A stretch of 64,000 nt of DNA from Chitinibacter tainanensis DSM 15459 (lineage in GTDB: Bacteria > Pseudomonadota > Gammaproteobacteria > Burkholderiales > Chitinibacteraceae): positions 398,009 to 462,008 of the forward strand of contig NZ_KE386951.1 of assembly GCF_000429785.1 (NCBI RefSeq), in the 5' to 3' direction. Shown here piece by piece: positions 8,093 through 17,495 of the stretch. The number at the start of each line of letters is the position of its first letter. Position 1 is the stretch's first letter. The position numbers and the translations under genes are program-made. The notes under the pieces are model-generated. The model did not search any database. It was given only the letters and a program-made list of their open reading frames with translations, and was not told where the DNA came from.

Positions 8093-10168
8093 ATGCGTAC
8101 TCAATGGCAAGCTTTGTCTATTCGCAACAAGGTGGTTATAGCCGCCTCTGGCATCCTAGTCATTGGCCTCTCCATCCTTGTGACGATCATCAGCAACACG
8201 ATCTATCACAGCACAGAAAAAGCAGGGCTTGCTCTGTTAGAGCGTGAGGCCAAAGGCCAAGCTAAAGAAATTGAGGCGTTCTTTGATCTCGCCTATTCGG
8301 TACCACGTCAGCTCGCAACCACCATTGATGGCTTCCATAAAACGCAGATGCCTGAACGGAAGGCCATCGATCAAGTACTGATCAAGTTACTGAATGAATA
8401 TCCATCGGCATCAGGTATCTGGATGCTCATGGAACCTAACGCCTTAGATGGCAAAGACAGTCAGTACCAGCAGGATTGGCCGATCCACGACCCTACTGGG
8501 CGTTACATGCCCTACATCACTCGATCAGGCGACAAGATTGCCCAAGATACGATGCTAGGGGCAGAACAACAAAAGATCGCCGAGCCATTCCGTAATAATC
8601 CTGCTGGCTACACGCCCGCCTACGAGAAGTCTGGGTGGGGGGATTTCTATTTTGTGCCAAAGCAACGGGGCCGGGATACGGTCACCGAGCCTTATGTTTA
8701 TGAGGTGCAAGGTGAAAAAGTGCTGATGTCGTCGTTGACGGTCGCGATGAAAGACCCTGCGGGCAAATTTGCAGGCTTGGCGGCAATGGATATGCCGCTG
8801 GGGCAGCTGCAAAAAACACTGGGGCAATTTAAACCGTTCGGTACGGGCGCGTTAAGTTTGATTTCAGAAACAGGTTTACAGGTCGTGACCCAAGATACCG
8901 CCCAGCTTGGTAAGCCCGTTGATACGCAACTACTACCCGCAGACGTCACCGCAAAACTCAAAAATCGTGAAATGGCACGACAAGATCACGATGATCAGTT
9001 CCAAATCTGGATACCTGTGCGCATAGGCAATACAGGCCAGTACTGGACGCTTGGCCTGAATGTCCCACGCGCCACCATCATGGCAGATGCGGTTGCAGCC
9101 AAGCACAAAGCCATTCTGATTGGCGGACTAACCGGTGTTGGCTTGGTTACATTGATTGCCATCCTGCTTTCTTGGCTTTTGAAACCCTTGAATACGCTCG
9201 CCACGGCAATGACAACGCTTGCTAGTGGTACAGGGGATTTGACTCATCGCCTAGAAGTACACTCTCAAGATGAAATTGGCCGTAGCAGCGCCGCGTTCAA
9301 CGAATTTATGGAACGCTTACGAAGCATGTTTATTCAAGTCCGAGAACAAAGCGGTGCCGTCAGCCAGGCCGCCCAGGATCTATCGAGCAGCGCCGCCTCG
9401 GTCAGTCAGGCATCACGGCAGCAAGCAGAGGCGGCCAGTGCAACTGCCTCAAGCGTAGAAGAAGTCACGGTAAGCATTCAGCACGTCGCTTCAACCACTG
9501 AGGATGTAAACGAACTTGCACATTCGGCCAATACCCAGATTGACGGTGGCAAACAGTTAGTAGGGCAAGTGGCTGGGGAAGTCGCAGCAGTCGACCGCAG
9601 CGTTAAAGTGCTTGGCTCAACGATCGAAGGCCTTACCGCTGAGCTGGGTAACGTGGATCGCATTGTTGGCGTCATTAAGGATATTGCTGACCAAACAAAT
9701 TTACTGGCGCTGAATGCAGCCATTGAAGCCGCTCGAGCCGGTGAACAAGGTCGTGGATTTGCTGTCGTGGCCGATGAGGTCAGGAAGCTGGCCAGTAAGA
9801 CAGCTGAAGCGACTGTCGAAATTGGCAACATCGTCACGCAAATCCAGAATGAAATAGGCTCTGCAGCTCGAGAAATGGGCAATACCAATCGCAATATCCG
9901 GAGCTCCGTCTCCCTTTCCGAAGAGGCTAGCCAATCCATAGACTCAGTGTTTGCTGCAAACGATGGCTTGGTATCAAGGGTCGAGATGATTGCCAGTTCT
10001 GCACGCGAACAAGCAATGGCTATTACCGAAATTGCTCAGCACGTCGAGCGAATTAGTAATATGGCTTCCAGTAACGATCAAGCGATGACAGAAGTGATGT
10101 CTTCCGTAGGAAAACTGCGCGATTTCTCTAGTAACCTGCAGGAGTTGGTTGCTCGCTTCAAAACCTAA
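8093..10168 (+). CDS. Methyl-accepting chemotaxis protein with Cache sensor
   Basis: Inner-membrane chemoreceptor, 691 residues. A membrane anchor at about 13-35 is followed by a large periplasmic double-Cache-like sensor (about 36-330), a second membrane helix near 338-360, a HAMP linker beginning '[20 protein letters not shown]', and a cytoplasmic signalling domain with the invariant hairpin '[20 protein letters not shown]'. The C-terminus 'LVARFKT' lacks a CheR-binding pentapeptide. AGGAG precedes the ATG. It is monocistronic. The ligand cannot be told; Cache sensors often bind amino or organic acids. Confidence 0.93.
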   Translation: MRTQWQALSIRNKVVIAASGILVIGLSILVTIISNTIYHSTEKAGLALLEREAKGQAKEIEAFFDLAYSVPRQLATTIDGFHKTQMPERKAIDQVLIKLLNEYPSASGIWMLMEPNALDGKDSQYQQDWPIHDPTGRYMPYITRSGDKIAQDTMLGAEQQKIAEPFRNNPAGYTPAYEKSGWGDFYFVPKQRGRDTVTEPYVYEVQGEKVLMSSLTVAMKDPAGKFAGLAAMDMPLGQLQKTLGQFKPFGTGALSLISETGLQVVTQDTAQLGKPVDTQLLPADVTAKLKNREMARQDHDDQFQIWIPVRIGNTGQYWTLGLNVPRATIMADAVAAKHKAILIGGLTGVGLVTLIAILLSWLLKPLNTLATAMTTLASGTGDLTHRLEVHSQDEIGRSSAAFNEFMERLRSMFIQVREQSGAVSQAAQDLSSSAASVSQASRQQAEAASATASSVEEVTVSIQHVASTTEDVNELAHSANTQIDGGKQLVGQVAGEVAAVDRSVKVLGSTIEGLTAELGNVDRIVGVIKDIADQTNLLALNAAIEAARAGEQGRGFAVVADEVRKLASKTAEATVEIGNIVTQIQNEIGSAAREMGNTNRNIRSSVSLSEEASQSIDSVFAANDGLVSRVEMIASSAREQAMAITEIAQHVERISNMASSNDQAMTEVMSSVGKLRDFSSNLQELVARFKT

Positions 10169-10385
10169 TTCGAATTCTAAGAAGAACCGAATTACATAGA
10201 CTGACAAGACCGTATGGGTTGCCATCGAGAGCAGTGTTGACTTAAGACTGGACTCGCCATGTAGATATCAAACAACTCCGGAAGGATTTTAATTAACTGG
10301 CTCTTACTTTAAGACCAGAAGGCACAGAAAAAAAAAACGAAATAGCTAGCTCCTCATAAAAAATCCAAGCAAAACGAAAGCTCTA

Positions 10386-11024
10386 CTATTCAAGAGCAGT
10401 CTGAATCCTCTGGTATATCTCTTGCGCCTTTCTCAGCTCCTCACCAATAAAATTTGAATCCGCCCCATAAACCAATTTAATAAACCTAGTAAAATCATCA
10501 CAATCAAACTTCAGCAAGTTTACACGCGACGTTGAAAAATGAACTATTAGAATCTTATCACATACACCGGAGATTCTTTCTTGGATACAATAAAAACAAA
10601 TATCAAATCTAACAACCGAAGGCCCCATCACGGCAACAAACCGTAAATCATGTTCTATATCAAGAGGACTCGCAAAGAATAAATTTACCTGACTAACAAG
10701 CTGACTATCAATCCAATCAACAACACCTTCAGTAACACCGCCATAAGTCATCCTTGCAGATTCGATTATCTGGCCGATATCCTCAATAAGATCATCCTCA
10801 GAGAGCCCATAAATGAGAGTCTGATACCCAATCACAGAGGTCACAGGAATCGAGTCCAGATTTGAGTGAACAGATTCCGATCGGTGCTTTTCGTCCAAGA
10901 TTATCTTGATGAAATCTGCCTTTTGCTCCGCAAGCAAAAAGAGAGTGCGAAGCCTAGCCTTTATTTCAACACTTACATCTGGATTGTTATCGTACTTACG
11001 GAGTAGAGCGATTACTCTTGGCAT
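10386..11024 (-). CDS. Hypothetical protein, no family recognised
   Basis: 212 residues, predicted soluble, with no signal peptide or clear membrane segment. The start is well supported: AGGAGG lies four bases before the ATG. The N-terminal third is helical and charged; the middle has mixed hydrophobic strands ('FVAVMGPSVVRFDICFYCI'), and the tail is helical. The region is AT-rich compared with its neighbours, which hints at horizontal acquisition. It stands alone, convergent with the chemoreceptor. I do not recognise a function. Confidence 0.65.
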   Translation of the reverse strand: MPRVIALLRKYDNNPDVSVEIKARLRTLFLLAEQKADFIKIILDEKHRSESVHSNLDSIPVTSVIGYQTLIYGLSEDDLIEDIGQIIESARMTYGGVTEGVVDWIDSQLVSQVNLFFASPLDIEHDLRFVAVMGPSVVRFDICFYCIQERISGVCDKILIVHFSTSRVNLLKFDCDDFTRFIKLVYGADSNFIGEELRKAQEIYQRIQTALE

Positions 11025-11560
11025 AAGACCTCCTAGAAATCCCTTGAGACGGGGCTAGCTTCCTTTTCATATTAGCCCAAAAGCATTCGCAGTGCTTACG
11101 CGAGCCTCCCCCAATATTGAGTAGAAAATAGTTTTAAGACATGCATTGATCTCATACAAGAGGCGTCAGCTTATCGAGCAACCAAAGCAGAAGGGGCCAC
11201 GCAACAGTATGTGCTCAGCCATGTTCATAGCAATCACTTAAGCGCCTTAGTCTGGTGTAGCCAGGATATCAAACTTGGATTCCTGGGAAATTTTGAATGG
11301 CTGTTGGTTTGGGCCAAACAGCGACCAACTAGGCTTAACACACTGATAAATCTTCGGACTCAGCGGACATCGAACTACGAAATCACATTCAATTCCGACA
11401 ATATATTCAAGGCATTAAATGCTACTCCATCTGAGGTAGCATGGGCACCAAACAAAACATATGCAATCAATGCCTCTTTAAGACACAATATTGCATGTCC
11501 TGTACTGAATAGCCAGCTTGGCTAATGATCAAAAATTTTTCATACAAAGAATAATTCTGC
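11025..11560. other. Intergenic region with no convincing larger gene
   Basis: About 535 bases between two genes. A GTG-start frame at 11211-11525 has unconvincing composition and no ribosome site, so I do not call it. The only item that stands out is a 23-codon frame with two CxxC motifs (separate entry). Confidence 0.4.
11441..11512 (+). CDS. Candidate 23-residue miniprotein with two CxxC motifs
   Basis: ATG, GAGGT three bases upstream, then 23 codons with C8-x2-C11-x6-C18-x2-C21 before TAG. The arrangement would suit a tiny zinc or Fe-S knuckle. It lies 48 bases before the HPP-CBS gene. It could equally be chance or a remnant, and there is no independent support. Confidence 0.25.
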   Translation: MGTKQNICNQCLFKTQYCMSCTE

Positions 11561-12682
11561 ATGCATATTAAAGCGTTATTTCCTGCTGTTGCAGCATCAA
11601 ATAAGAAAGATTTCACCCTTGGTGTACTGGGTGCATTTTTTGGTCTTTTTGTCACCGAATGGGCGTGCCAATATTTACTGGGGACTAGTCCACATTGGTT
11701 AATTGCACCAATGGGTGCCTCTGCTGTTTTGCTATTTGCTGCACCAGCTAGCCCTCTAGCACAACCATGGTCAATGCTAATTGGTAATTTGCTGTCTGCG
11801 TTTGTGGGGGTGTGCTGCGCGAAGCTAATTGGAAATATCGCGCTGGCATCAGCGTTAGCTGTTTCGATTGCAATCGCGCTGATGCTACTCACGCGCAGCT
11901 TGCATCCACCCGGCGGCGCTGTTGCACTTACCGCGGTAATTGGAGGCCCAACCATCAGCAGCCTAGGTTTTGAGTATGTCCTGGTGCCAGTTGCAATTAA
12001 TTCGATCGTCTTATTATTACTGGCTATCGGTTATGGTCAGTTAAGTGGTAAACGATACCCAAACTTTGCTGCTTCTACATCAACACACCGCACTCGTGAC
12101 CCAGAACCTAGCCAGCGCCTACAATTAGACGCTAGCGATGTAACTTTTGCCCTCGCACAACACCCCCATCTGCTTGATATCAGCCAGCAAGATCTGCAAA
12201 AAGTGTTACGAGATGCGCAACTACACGCGCTTAAGCAGCAGATTGAAACAGTAAGATGTCGGGACATTATGTCGCAGGATGTCATTACCGTTTCCGCACA
12301 AGACACTGGCGCTGTGGCTTGGGAAAAATTGTCGACCCATCGCATCAAAGCCTTACCCGTCATTGACGCCCAATCTGCTTTGCTTGGCATCATTACTTTG
12401 CATGATTTAATGATTGACCCTCTTACAGGTCAGCCTCGGGCTGCAAGCACGGCACAACGATTAGTGAGTGAACTCATGACCACCGCTGTAACTACGGCCC
12501 AACCAGAGCAATCAATCCTTGATTTAGTGCCTTTATTTTCTGATGGCGGACTGCACCATTTACCGATTGTTGATCAATCTGGCTTAGTTGGCATCATAAC
12601 TCAATCTGATATGGTCGCAGCTTTGTTCCAATGGGCGATTCGCGCTCAACATACCCATGCAGAAACGCGAACCAAGATCTAA
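11561..12682 (+). CDS. HPP-family membrane protein with CBS pair
   Basis: 373 residues. Residues 1-170 form an HPP membrane domain with about five helices and its name motif in 'RSLHPPGGAVALTAVIGG'. A linker is followed by two CBS domains (about 228-290 and 300-360; 'DIMSQDVITVSAQDTGAVA', 'GLVGIITQSDMV') that would sense adenine nucleotides. HPP proteins of plastids and cyanobacteria have been described as nitrite transporters. Here the gene is convergent with nnrS at a 6-base gap and lies beside a nitrite-reductase cluster, so nitrite movement is a reasonable inference. Confidence 0.85.
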   Translation: MHIKALFPAVAASNKKDFTLGVLGAFFGLFVTEWACQYLLGTSPHWLIAPMGASAVLLFAAPASPLAQPWSMLIGNLLSAFVGVCCAKLIGNIALASALAVSIAIALMLLTRSLHPPGGAVALTAVIGGPTISSLGFEYVLVPVAINSIVLLLLAIGYGQLSGKRYPNFAASTSTHRTRDPEPSQRLQLDASDVTFALAQHPHLLDISQQDLQKVLRDAQLHALKQQIETVRCRDIMSQDVITVSAQDTGAVAWEKLSTHRIKALPVIDAQSALLGIITLHDLMIDPLTGQPRAASTAQRLVSELMTTAVTTAQPEQSILDLVPLFSDGGLHHLPIVDQSGLVGIITQSDMVAALFQWAIRAQHTHAETRTKI

Positions 12683-12688
12683 GTACGT

Positions 12689-13885
12689 TTACCCATGATT
12701 CCCATCCACTCGGGCCTGCCAATACATCGGTAAATACACCTTCACCCATAAGGTGATAGCCAATACAGCCAATAAAGCGGCAGCAAGATACAAACCATTT
12801 TGCCAAGCTGGAATTAGCTCACCGAGCACGCGCGCTGCGGCCACGCCATGCATCAACCAATACGTGATCCAAGCCAGTCCACCTGCCACTAAGGGACGCC
12901 CCGAATGGCCTAAGGTTACTCGGGTCACAAAGGCCAACAGCATGGTACAAAAAAAGCCCAATGTTAGTGCATGTAAAGGAGCAAAACCCAGCCCCCCCTG
13001 CCCCACCAATTGCATACCATCGCTTAGCGCCCACAACAATATCCCGACGCCTGCCCATGCAAAAGCCAGATGCAACATAGCTAGTAGCTTCACCGACCAA
13101 GCGGCCACCAGTTGCCAGCGCCAACTGGTGTACATCAGCAGAACGGCCAATACCACACTAAATACAAAGGTATTGATATGCAAGCAACGTAGTATGGCGA
13201 CCACCCAGCAACACCCAAGCAGGGTATACAAGAGCCATAAAGGTCGCCACGCCGTATAAGCGCTAAGAACACTTTGGCTAAAAAACGGAATCATGCGATG
13301 GCTTACGGTTAAAAACACCGGAAGCAGTAAACCCCAAACCCCTATCTCAATCGCCCACACCCAAGCATTGTTCTGCTGCCCAATCAACCAATATAGGGCT
13401 GCCAGCATACCCAATGCGCCCAAGCTAAATGCCACACCAATACAACGGGCGTGTGCTTTGTCGAGCACGTTACTGTGATAAATCGCTTGCCACCAAATCA
13501 ATGCAGCACAACTCCAAGCCAATACATGCAAGCCAATGCCAGCTCCCATTAACAGCACACACCAGCGCCCTGCCAAGCAAAATAGCGAACCGACAGCGAA
13601 GCACAGCAATACCAAAGCATAGTGCAATAAGCGTGGGCTATTTACACTCAACCAACGCGGGCCCGCAGTATAAATAAAGCCCAGCATGAACAAGGGGAAA
13701 AAGCCATACACCATCACATAGCCATGCCAGAACATGGCCGGTATAACAGTTACCAGCGGCTGCGCGGCAAGCCGGCTTAATAATTCCAGCCCCCATAACA
13801 ACAAGCTGCCCAGTAGTAATAGCGCGCCCAGACTAAACCCCAATCGATGCGGTGCACTACTTAATATTTTTAAGGGGTTTTGCAA
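12689..13885 (-). CDS. nnrS: NnrS-family heme/copper membrane protein
   Basis: Inner-membrane NnrS protein, about 12 hydrophobic segments, linked in other bacteria to resistance against NO-derived stress. Family features include an early 'FWHGYVMVYGFFPLFMLGF', 'SHRMIPFFSQSVL', and 'LHALTLGFF' with conserved histidines. I place the start at TTG 13885, because GGAGA lies seven bases upstream; the frame also extends to a TTG at 13912. It is downstream of, and in the same orientation as, the SCO/nirK genes with a 140-base gap. It is expected under the same NO/anaerobic control, though no box was found directly before it. Confidence 0.88.
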   Translation of the reverse strand: MQNPLKILSSAPHRLGFSLGALLLLGSLLLWGLELLSRLAAQPLVTVIPAMFWHGYVMVYGFFPLFMLGFIYTAGPRWLSVNSPRLLHYALVLLCFAVGSLFCLAGRWCVLLMGAGIGLHVLAWSCAALIWWQAIYHSNVLDKAHARCIGVAFSLGALGMLAALYWLIGQQNNAWVWAIEIGVWGLLLPVFLTVSHRMIPFFSQSVLSAYTAWRPLWLLYTLLGCCWVVAILRCLHINTFVFSVVLAVLLMYTSWRWQLVAAWSVKLLAMLHLAFAWAGVGILLWALSDGMQLVGQGGLGFAPLHALTLGFFCTMLLAFVTRVTLGHSGRPLVAGGLAWITYWLMHGVAAARVLGELIPAWQNGLYLAAALLAVLAITLWVKVYLPMYWQARVDGNHG

Positions 13886-14025
13886 TTGAGATTCTCCATT
13901 CCATCTGTACAACCGCGCTACTCACTCGAACAATCAGTCCTGCACTCATTCACACAATATCCCGACGCAGTAAACGTGGGGCGTCGTGCGCCACCTGCGA
14001 AGCCTGTATCTACTTAATATTTCCC

Positions 14026-14622
14026 TCAATGCGCCAACAGTGTTTGCAAATCCGCAAGTAAACGCAAATCCGGCTCAACCGACAAAATATCGCTGGCACT
14101 CAGTATTTGCCCTCGCTGATCGAGCACGACAAAACGCGTGTTGTGGTTAATTTCGCCGTTGGCGCCGCGGCGATATTTCACCCCCAAGGTCGCCGCCAAC
14201 TGGCGAGTATGTAAATCGTTATCACTGACCACCAGCCGATACACCCGCTCGTCCATCTGATGGACCTTGGCCAAGGCAGCCAGACTTTTCGCGGTATCGA
14301 CACCAGGATTCAAGCTCACCAGCACAGCCTGCACCGCGCCACGTTGCGCTGCGGGTAACTGCGTGATGGTCCGTTTGACGTTTTCCAGCACGATCGGGCA
14401 GGAAATGTTGCAATCACCATAAAACATCGTGATCAAAGTCGCTTTCTTACCCGCCTGCCCCAGCTTGAATGGCTGATTGCTTTGATCGGTAAGAGGAACA
14501 GCCAGTTGAAACAAGGATTCGCCACTCACGGCAGCTGCCGAGCTGGCAACATGCTGATGTTCTTCGCACGCAGGTACGGCGCTGATGGCGCCGAGCAAAA
14601 GCATGGCAAGTGTCGCTTTCAT
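14026..14622 (-). CDS. SCO1/SenC-family copper chaperone
   Basis: Thioredoxin-fold periplasmic protein, 198 residues. A signal peptide (1-19, with 'SAVPACEE', possibly lipid-anchored) leads to the copper site C71-N-I-S-C75-P and the distal His160 in 'INHNTRF'. SCO proteins deliver copper to CuA or other copper enzymes. Being 18 bases after nirV-like and in the nirK operon, the likely client here is the copper nitrite reductase. AGAGG precedes the ATG. Confidence 0.88.
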   Translation of the reverse strand: MKATLAMLLLGAISAVPACEEHQHVASSAAAVSGESLFQLAVPLTDQSNQPFKLGQAGKKATLITMFYGDCNISCPIVLENVKRTITQLPAAQRGAVQAVLVSLNPGVDTAKSLAALAKVHQMDERVYRLVVSDNDLHTRQLAATLGVKYRRGANGEINHNTRFVVLDQRGQILSASDILSVEPDLRLLADLQTLLAH

Positions 14623-14640
14623 TTGCTTAACCTCTGTGAA

Positions 14641-15393
14641 TCATTGAGCCGGTTTGACGCAGCGAAAGCCCAGACTGCCGACACTATCTTGTCCATTTAA
14701 CGCCGCCAGCAAGGCAATGCGCATCAGTACCGCATAGTTTTCCTTGTCACCCAAACTCAACGAGGCCGCGCCGCAGGTTTCCAATACTTTTTGCTCACCC
14801 TGCGCACGGCTATCAACAGTGACAAACAGCCCATTAAAGTCATCGACCCATTCCCAAATCAGTTGGTGCAGATCGTGAACGCCGTAAATATTGGCCGGAT
14901 GCAGCCCGACATCGGGCAGACTCTCGACGCTAGGTTTTTCGTACCAACCCAGAATTTGCGCCCGCCATGCTGGATCATGGCGTGCGTCTGTGCGCACTGC
15001 ATCGGCCGCGGCGGCAAACTCCCATTGCGTCCAGCTCGGCAGTGCCGCACCTTCACTGGCGCAGTAGGCGCTCGCAGCAAACCAGCTCACATTCGTCACC
15101 GGCGCATTGGGGGGCAGTGGGGCAAAGTCAGTCGCACTGCGCCACTGGCTCAAATAAGCATTCGTCGCGTACAGCGTTGGTGCGTTCCTGCGCTGCCATT
15201 CACTGTTGGCGAGGACAAAAAGTAAAAACTCTGCATTGGTGACGGGTTTGCTGCGCATTTGAAATGCCGCCACCGGCACAGTCTCACCATCGAGAGGCAA
15301 GGCCGTGCGCAGTGTGCCGCCAGCGATTGGAACGTAGTCGGCAGCGTGGAGGCACCCTAGTACGAACGCAAAACAGGCGGTAGCGGTTTTCAT
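14641..15393 (-). CDS. nirV: SUMF1/FGE-fold protein, NirV-like
   Basis: 250-residue exported protein (signal peptide about 1-18) with a formylglycine-generating-enzyme fold: 'AGGTLRTALP' at the N-terminus, 'MRSKPVTNAEFLLFV', 'PVTNVSWFAASAYC', 'LPSWTQWEFAA', 'NIYGVHDLHQLIWEWVDDF' and terminal 'GFRCVK'. Proteins of this type accompany nirK and are named NirV; their role in nitrite reductase function is not established. It overlaps the cytochrome gene by four bases (ATGA) and precedes the SCO gene. Confidence 0.82.
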   Translation of the reverse strand: MKTATACFAFVLGCLHAADYVPIAGGTLRTALPLDGETVPVAAFQMRSKPVTNAEFLLFVLANSEWQRRNAPTLYATNAYLSQWRSATDFAPLPPNAPVTNVSWFAASAYCASEGAALPSWTQWEFAAAADAVRTDARHDPAWRAQILGWYEKPSVESLPDVGLHPANIYGVHDLHQLIWEWVDDFNGLFVTVDSRAQGEQKVLETCGAASLSLGDKENYAVLMRIALLAALNGQDSVGSLGFRCVKPAQ

Positions 15394-15773
15394 TTTGCGG
15401 CCCGCAGTTTTTTCACTTGCTCGGGTTTAAACGCCGCTTTACCACCATTGAGCGCGACGCTGACGTAATTGAGTACGTCGCTCATTTCCTGATCGCTCAA
15501 ATTTTGAGCTGGCATGGCGGAATTAAATTTCTGCCCGTTGACGGTCACTTCACCAGTCAAACCGTGATCCATGATTTTGACCAAAGCCGCGGGCGTTGCC
15601 TTTTTAAAGTAATCCGATTGTTTCAACGGAGGAAAAGCACCGGGCAAGCCTGCACCATCTGCCATATGGCACGATGCACAGGTTTGCTGAAACACGGTTT
15701 TACCCACCTCAAGTTCATTGGCAAACGCCGTAGTGGCAATCAGCGATAGCAATAGACAGATAGAGAAACGCAT
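15390..15773 (-). CDS. Periplasmic c-type cytochrome
   Basis: Small class I cytochrome c, 127 residues. Signal peptide 1-18 (ends 'TAFA'), heme site C32-A-S-C35-H36, probable axial Met87 in 'NSAMPAQ'. The start ATG at 15773 is preceded by AGGAG; the open frame extends further upstream but without a ribosome site. It lies between nirK and nirV-like, so it is the likely electron donor to the copper nitrite reductase. Confidence 0.9.
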   Translation of the reverse strand: MRFSICLLLSLIATTAFANELEVGKTVFQQTCASCHMADGAGLPGAFPPLKQSDYFKKATPAALVKIMDHGLTGEVTVNGQKFNSAMPAQNLSDQEMSDVLNYVSVALNGGKAAFKPEQVKKLRAAK

Positions 15774-15844
15774 TTTGATGCTCCTTATTGCGTATAGGGC
15801 CACAGCTAATTGATCTTGCCAGCCACAGCCATATATCCCGATGA

Positions 15845-16891
15845 TTAATGTTCAGCCTTTGCTGTCGCCGCTTTGCTGTAAATCTCTGGGTGCTCTTCGC
15901 CACTGACGCTCATAATGCCGATTGCGCCTTTATGGAAAGCACGGCTAAGCGCGTGATCAACCAGCGTTAGATTGCCCGGTACTTTGGGTACAAACTCAAC
16001 AATCGTTGAACCACCCGGTGGTACTGTCGTGGTTTGCACTTGCTCTTGGTATTTCAGACCGCCCTCGGTATACACCTTGTCAAAAATCGCGCCAATCACG
16101 TGGAAATTGGATGCCACGTTTGGCCCGCCGGAGCCAAAATACAGCCGCACTTTGTCGCCCACATTAGCGGTCAGCGCGTTTTTGCCGGTCAGCGAATTGC
16201 TCGCGCCGTTAAACAGGATGTAGCTGGCGTTTTCGTCAATCGAGCGCTGCATATCAAACGGTTGTAACCCGCCCGCACCAAATGCACCCGGCGTATAAAA
16301 ATCGCCCTGCATCACGTAATACTCTTTATCGACCGGTGCCATGCCTGCTTCGGGCTCAACCAGAATCATGCCGTACATGCCGTTGGCGATGTGCATCGCT
16401 ACGGGTGCGGTCGCACAGTGATACACATACAGGCCAGGGTTCAGTGCTTTGAAGGTAAACGTGGCGTCTTTACCCGGCGCAATCAGCGTTTGTGGTGCAC
16501 CACCGCCTGGGCCTGAAACAGCATGCAAATCGATGTTATGTGGCACTTTGCTGCTTGGCAGATTTTTCAGATGCAGCTCCACCGTATCACCTTGGCGTAC
16601 CCGAATCATTCTGCCTGGCACGGTACCACCGAACGTCCAGAACATGTATTTGGTACCCGGGGTGATTTCACGAATCACTTCTTCGGTGGTCAGATTCACC
16701 ACCACTTTGGCTGGTGTTTTGCGTGTAATTGGCGCAGGCACGAGCGGCGGCGCGTTCAGTTCGGCGATTTCGACTGGCAAATCGGCTGTGGCATCAGCCC
16801 ATGCACTCATCGCAGCTAAACTACCGATTGCCAGCAGCAAACTCGACAGCAAGGCCCGATTGCAGCAGGGTTGAAACTGTAATTTCGACAT
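15845..16891 (-). CDS. nirK: Copper nitrite reductase NirK/AniA
   Basis: Reduces nitrite to NO in the periplasm, 348 residues. The N-terminus has a signal peptide (about 1-32, with an early CC). Type 1 copper ligands are visible: His118, Cys159, His167 and Met172; the catalytic Asp121 and type 2 His123 and His158 are in place ('[11 protein letters not shown]', '[20 protein letters not shown]'), with the third type 2 His in 'RAFHKGAIG'. ATG 16891 has AGGAGAGG before it; the GTG at 16912 is less likely. It heads the operon nirK-cytochrome-nirV-SCO, behind overlapping FNR-like and NsrR-like boxes, as for aniA in Neisseria. Confidence 0.96.
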   Translation of the reverse strand: MSKLQFQPCCNRALLSSLLLAIGSLAAMSAWADATADLPVEIAELNAPPLVPAPITRKTPAKVVVNLTTEEVIREITPGTKYMFWTFGGTVPGRMIRVRQGDTVELHLKNLPSSKVPHNIDLHAVSGPGGGAPQTLIAPGKDATFTFKALNPGLYVYHCATAPVAMHIANGMYGMILVEPEAGMAPVDKEYYVMQGDFYTPGAFGAGGLQPFDMQRSIDENASYILFNGASNSLTGKNALTANVGDKVRLYFGSGGPNVASNFHVIGAIFDKVYTEGGLKYQEQVQTTTVPPGGSTIVEFVPKVPGNLTLVDHALSRAFHKGAIGIMSVSGEEHPEIYSKAATAKAEH

Positions 16892-16954
16892 CACATCCTC
16901 TCCTGTTAACACGCTTGTGTGATGTTATGTTGTAACTAATATGCATATTAAATC

Positions 16955-16968
16955 TTGATCTAAGTCAA
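16955..16968. promoter_or_regulatory. FNR-like box upstream of nirK
   Basis: TTGAT-CTAA-GTCAA differs from the FNR consensus TTGAT-N4-ATCAA at one base. It lies 64 bases before the nirK start, compatible with activation under low oxygen. Confidence 0.7.
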
Positions 16969-16989
16969 TATGTATTTAATATGCACATT
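16967..16989. promoter_or_regulatory. NsrR-like box upstream of nirK
   Basis: 23-base imperfect inverted repeat with half-sites AATATGTATTT and (reverse strand) AATGTGCATAT, close to the NsrR half-site AAGATGCATTT. It abuts the FNR-like box. A perfect 14-base palindrome, TAATATGCATATTA, is also present at 16937-16950. Confidence 0.55.
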
Positions 16990-17030
16990 AAGCTTATTCA
17001 GCCCTGGCCCTACTGCGCGACACCCCAATA

Positions 17031-17055
17031 AAAACGGCGCTTAACGCGCCGTTTT
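17031..17055. terminator. Bidirectional terminator
   Basis: Perfect arms AAAACGGCGC / GCGCCGTTTT around a TTAAC loop. On the minus strand it is followed by T-rich sequence and ends the norB-DUF2249 unit. Confidence 0.8.
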
Positions 17056-17092
17056 AGTTTGAAATCATTGATGTTTCTTTACATCAACCCTC

Positions 17093-17422
17093 TTACTGCC
17101 CACTGCAACCACAACCACCGCTGCCGCAGCCTTCGCTCACTGCCGCTGCCATTTCGGCCTGCGGTACGATGGCAAAATCGATGACCACGGCTTCGGCATT
17201 TCGCTGCTGATAAGTGACCTTCACTTGGCGACCATAACGCTGATCGATCTGCGCCAAGAGGGGCAATGGATCGTGATCGTTCACAAAACGCATGGTTTCG
17301 CCTTCAGTGAGCGACTCAAGCGCACCAAAAATTGCCGCATGGCGAAAACGCTTCGCGATACCACGGGCATCGAAACCATACACGCCATCCAGAGTTACAT
17401 GAGAGCTGGCACAAGAAGACAT
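17093..17422 (-). CDS. DUF2249-type protein with Cys-rich tail
   Basis: 109 residues, cytoplasmic. The domain contains 'DARGIAKRFRHAAIF', 'LTEGETMRFVNDHDPLPLL' and 'YQQRNAEAVVIDF', as in DUF2249 proteins that recur in nitrite/NO clusters; their function is unknown. The C-terminus is rich in Gly and Cys (EGCGSGGCGCSGQ), a possible metal site. I use ATG 17422 with AAGGG upstream; the frame extends to 17473 without a ribosome site. It follows norB in the same direction. Confidence 0.75.
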   Translation of the reverse strand: MSSCASSHVTLDGVYGFDARGIAKRFRHAAIFGALESLTEGETMRFVNDHDPLPLLAQIDQRYGRQVKVTYQQRNAEAVVIDFAIVPQAEMAAAVSEGCGSGGCGCSGQ

Positions 17423-17438
17423 TATATTACCCTTATAA

Positions 17439-17487
17439 GGGTATAGAACTGCATGTATTGATACATAAGGCATACAGGCCTATACCC
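17439..17487. promoter_or_regulatory. Nested inverted repeats between norB and the DUF2249 gene
   Basis: Outer arms GGGTATAG / CTATACCC enclose an inner perfect palindrome ATGTATTGATACAT (17453-17466). The spacing does not fit the NsrR pattern. It may be an operator or an RNA hairpin tuning the downstream gene. Confidence 0.4.
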
Positions 17488-17495
17488 ATTTAAAT

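Noticed and set aside
9478-9939. Long antisense open frame inside the chemoreceptor gene
   Set aside because: A shadow of the repetitive, codon-biased signalling domain; no independent features.
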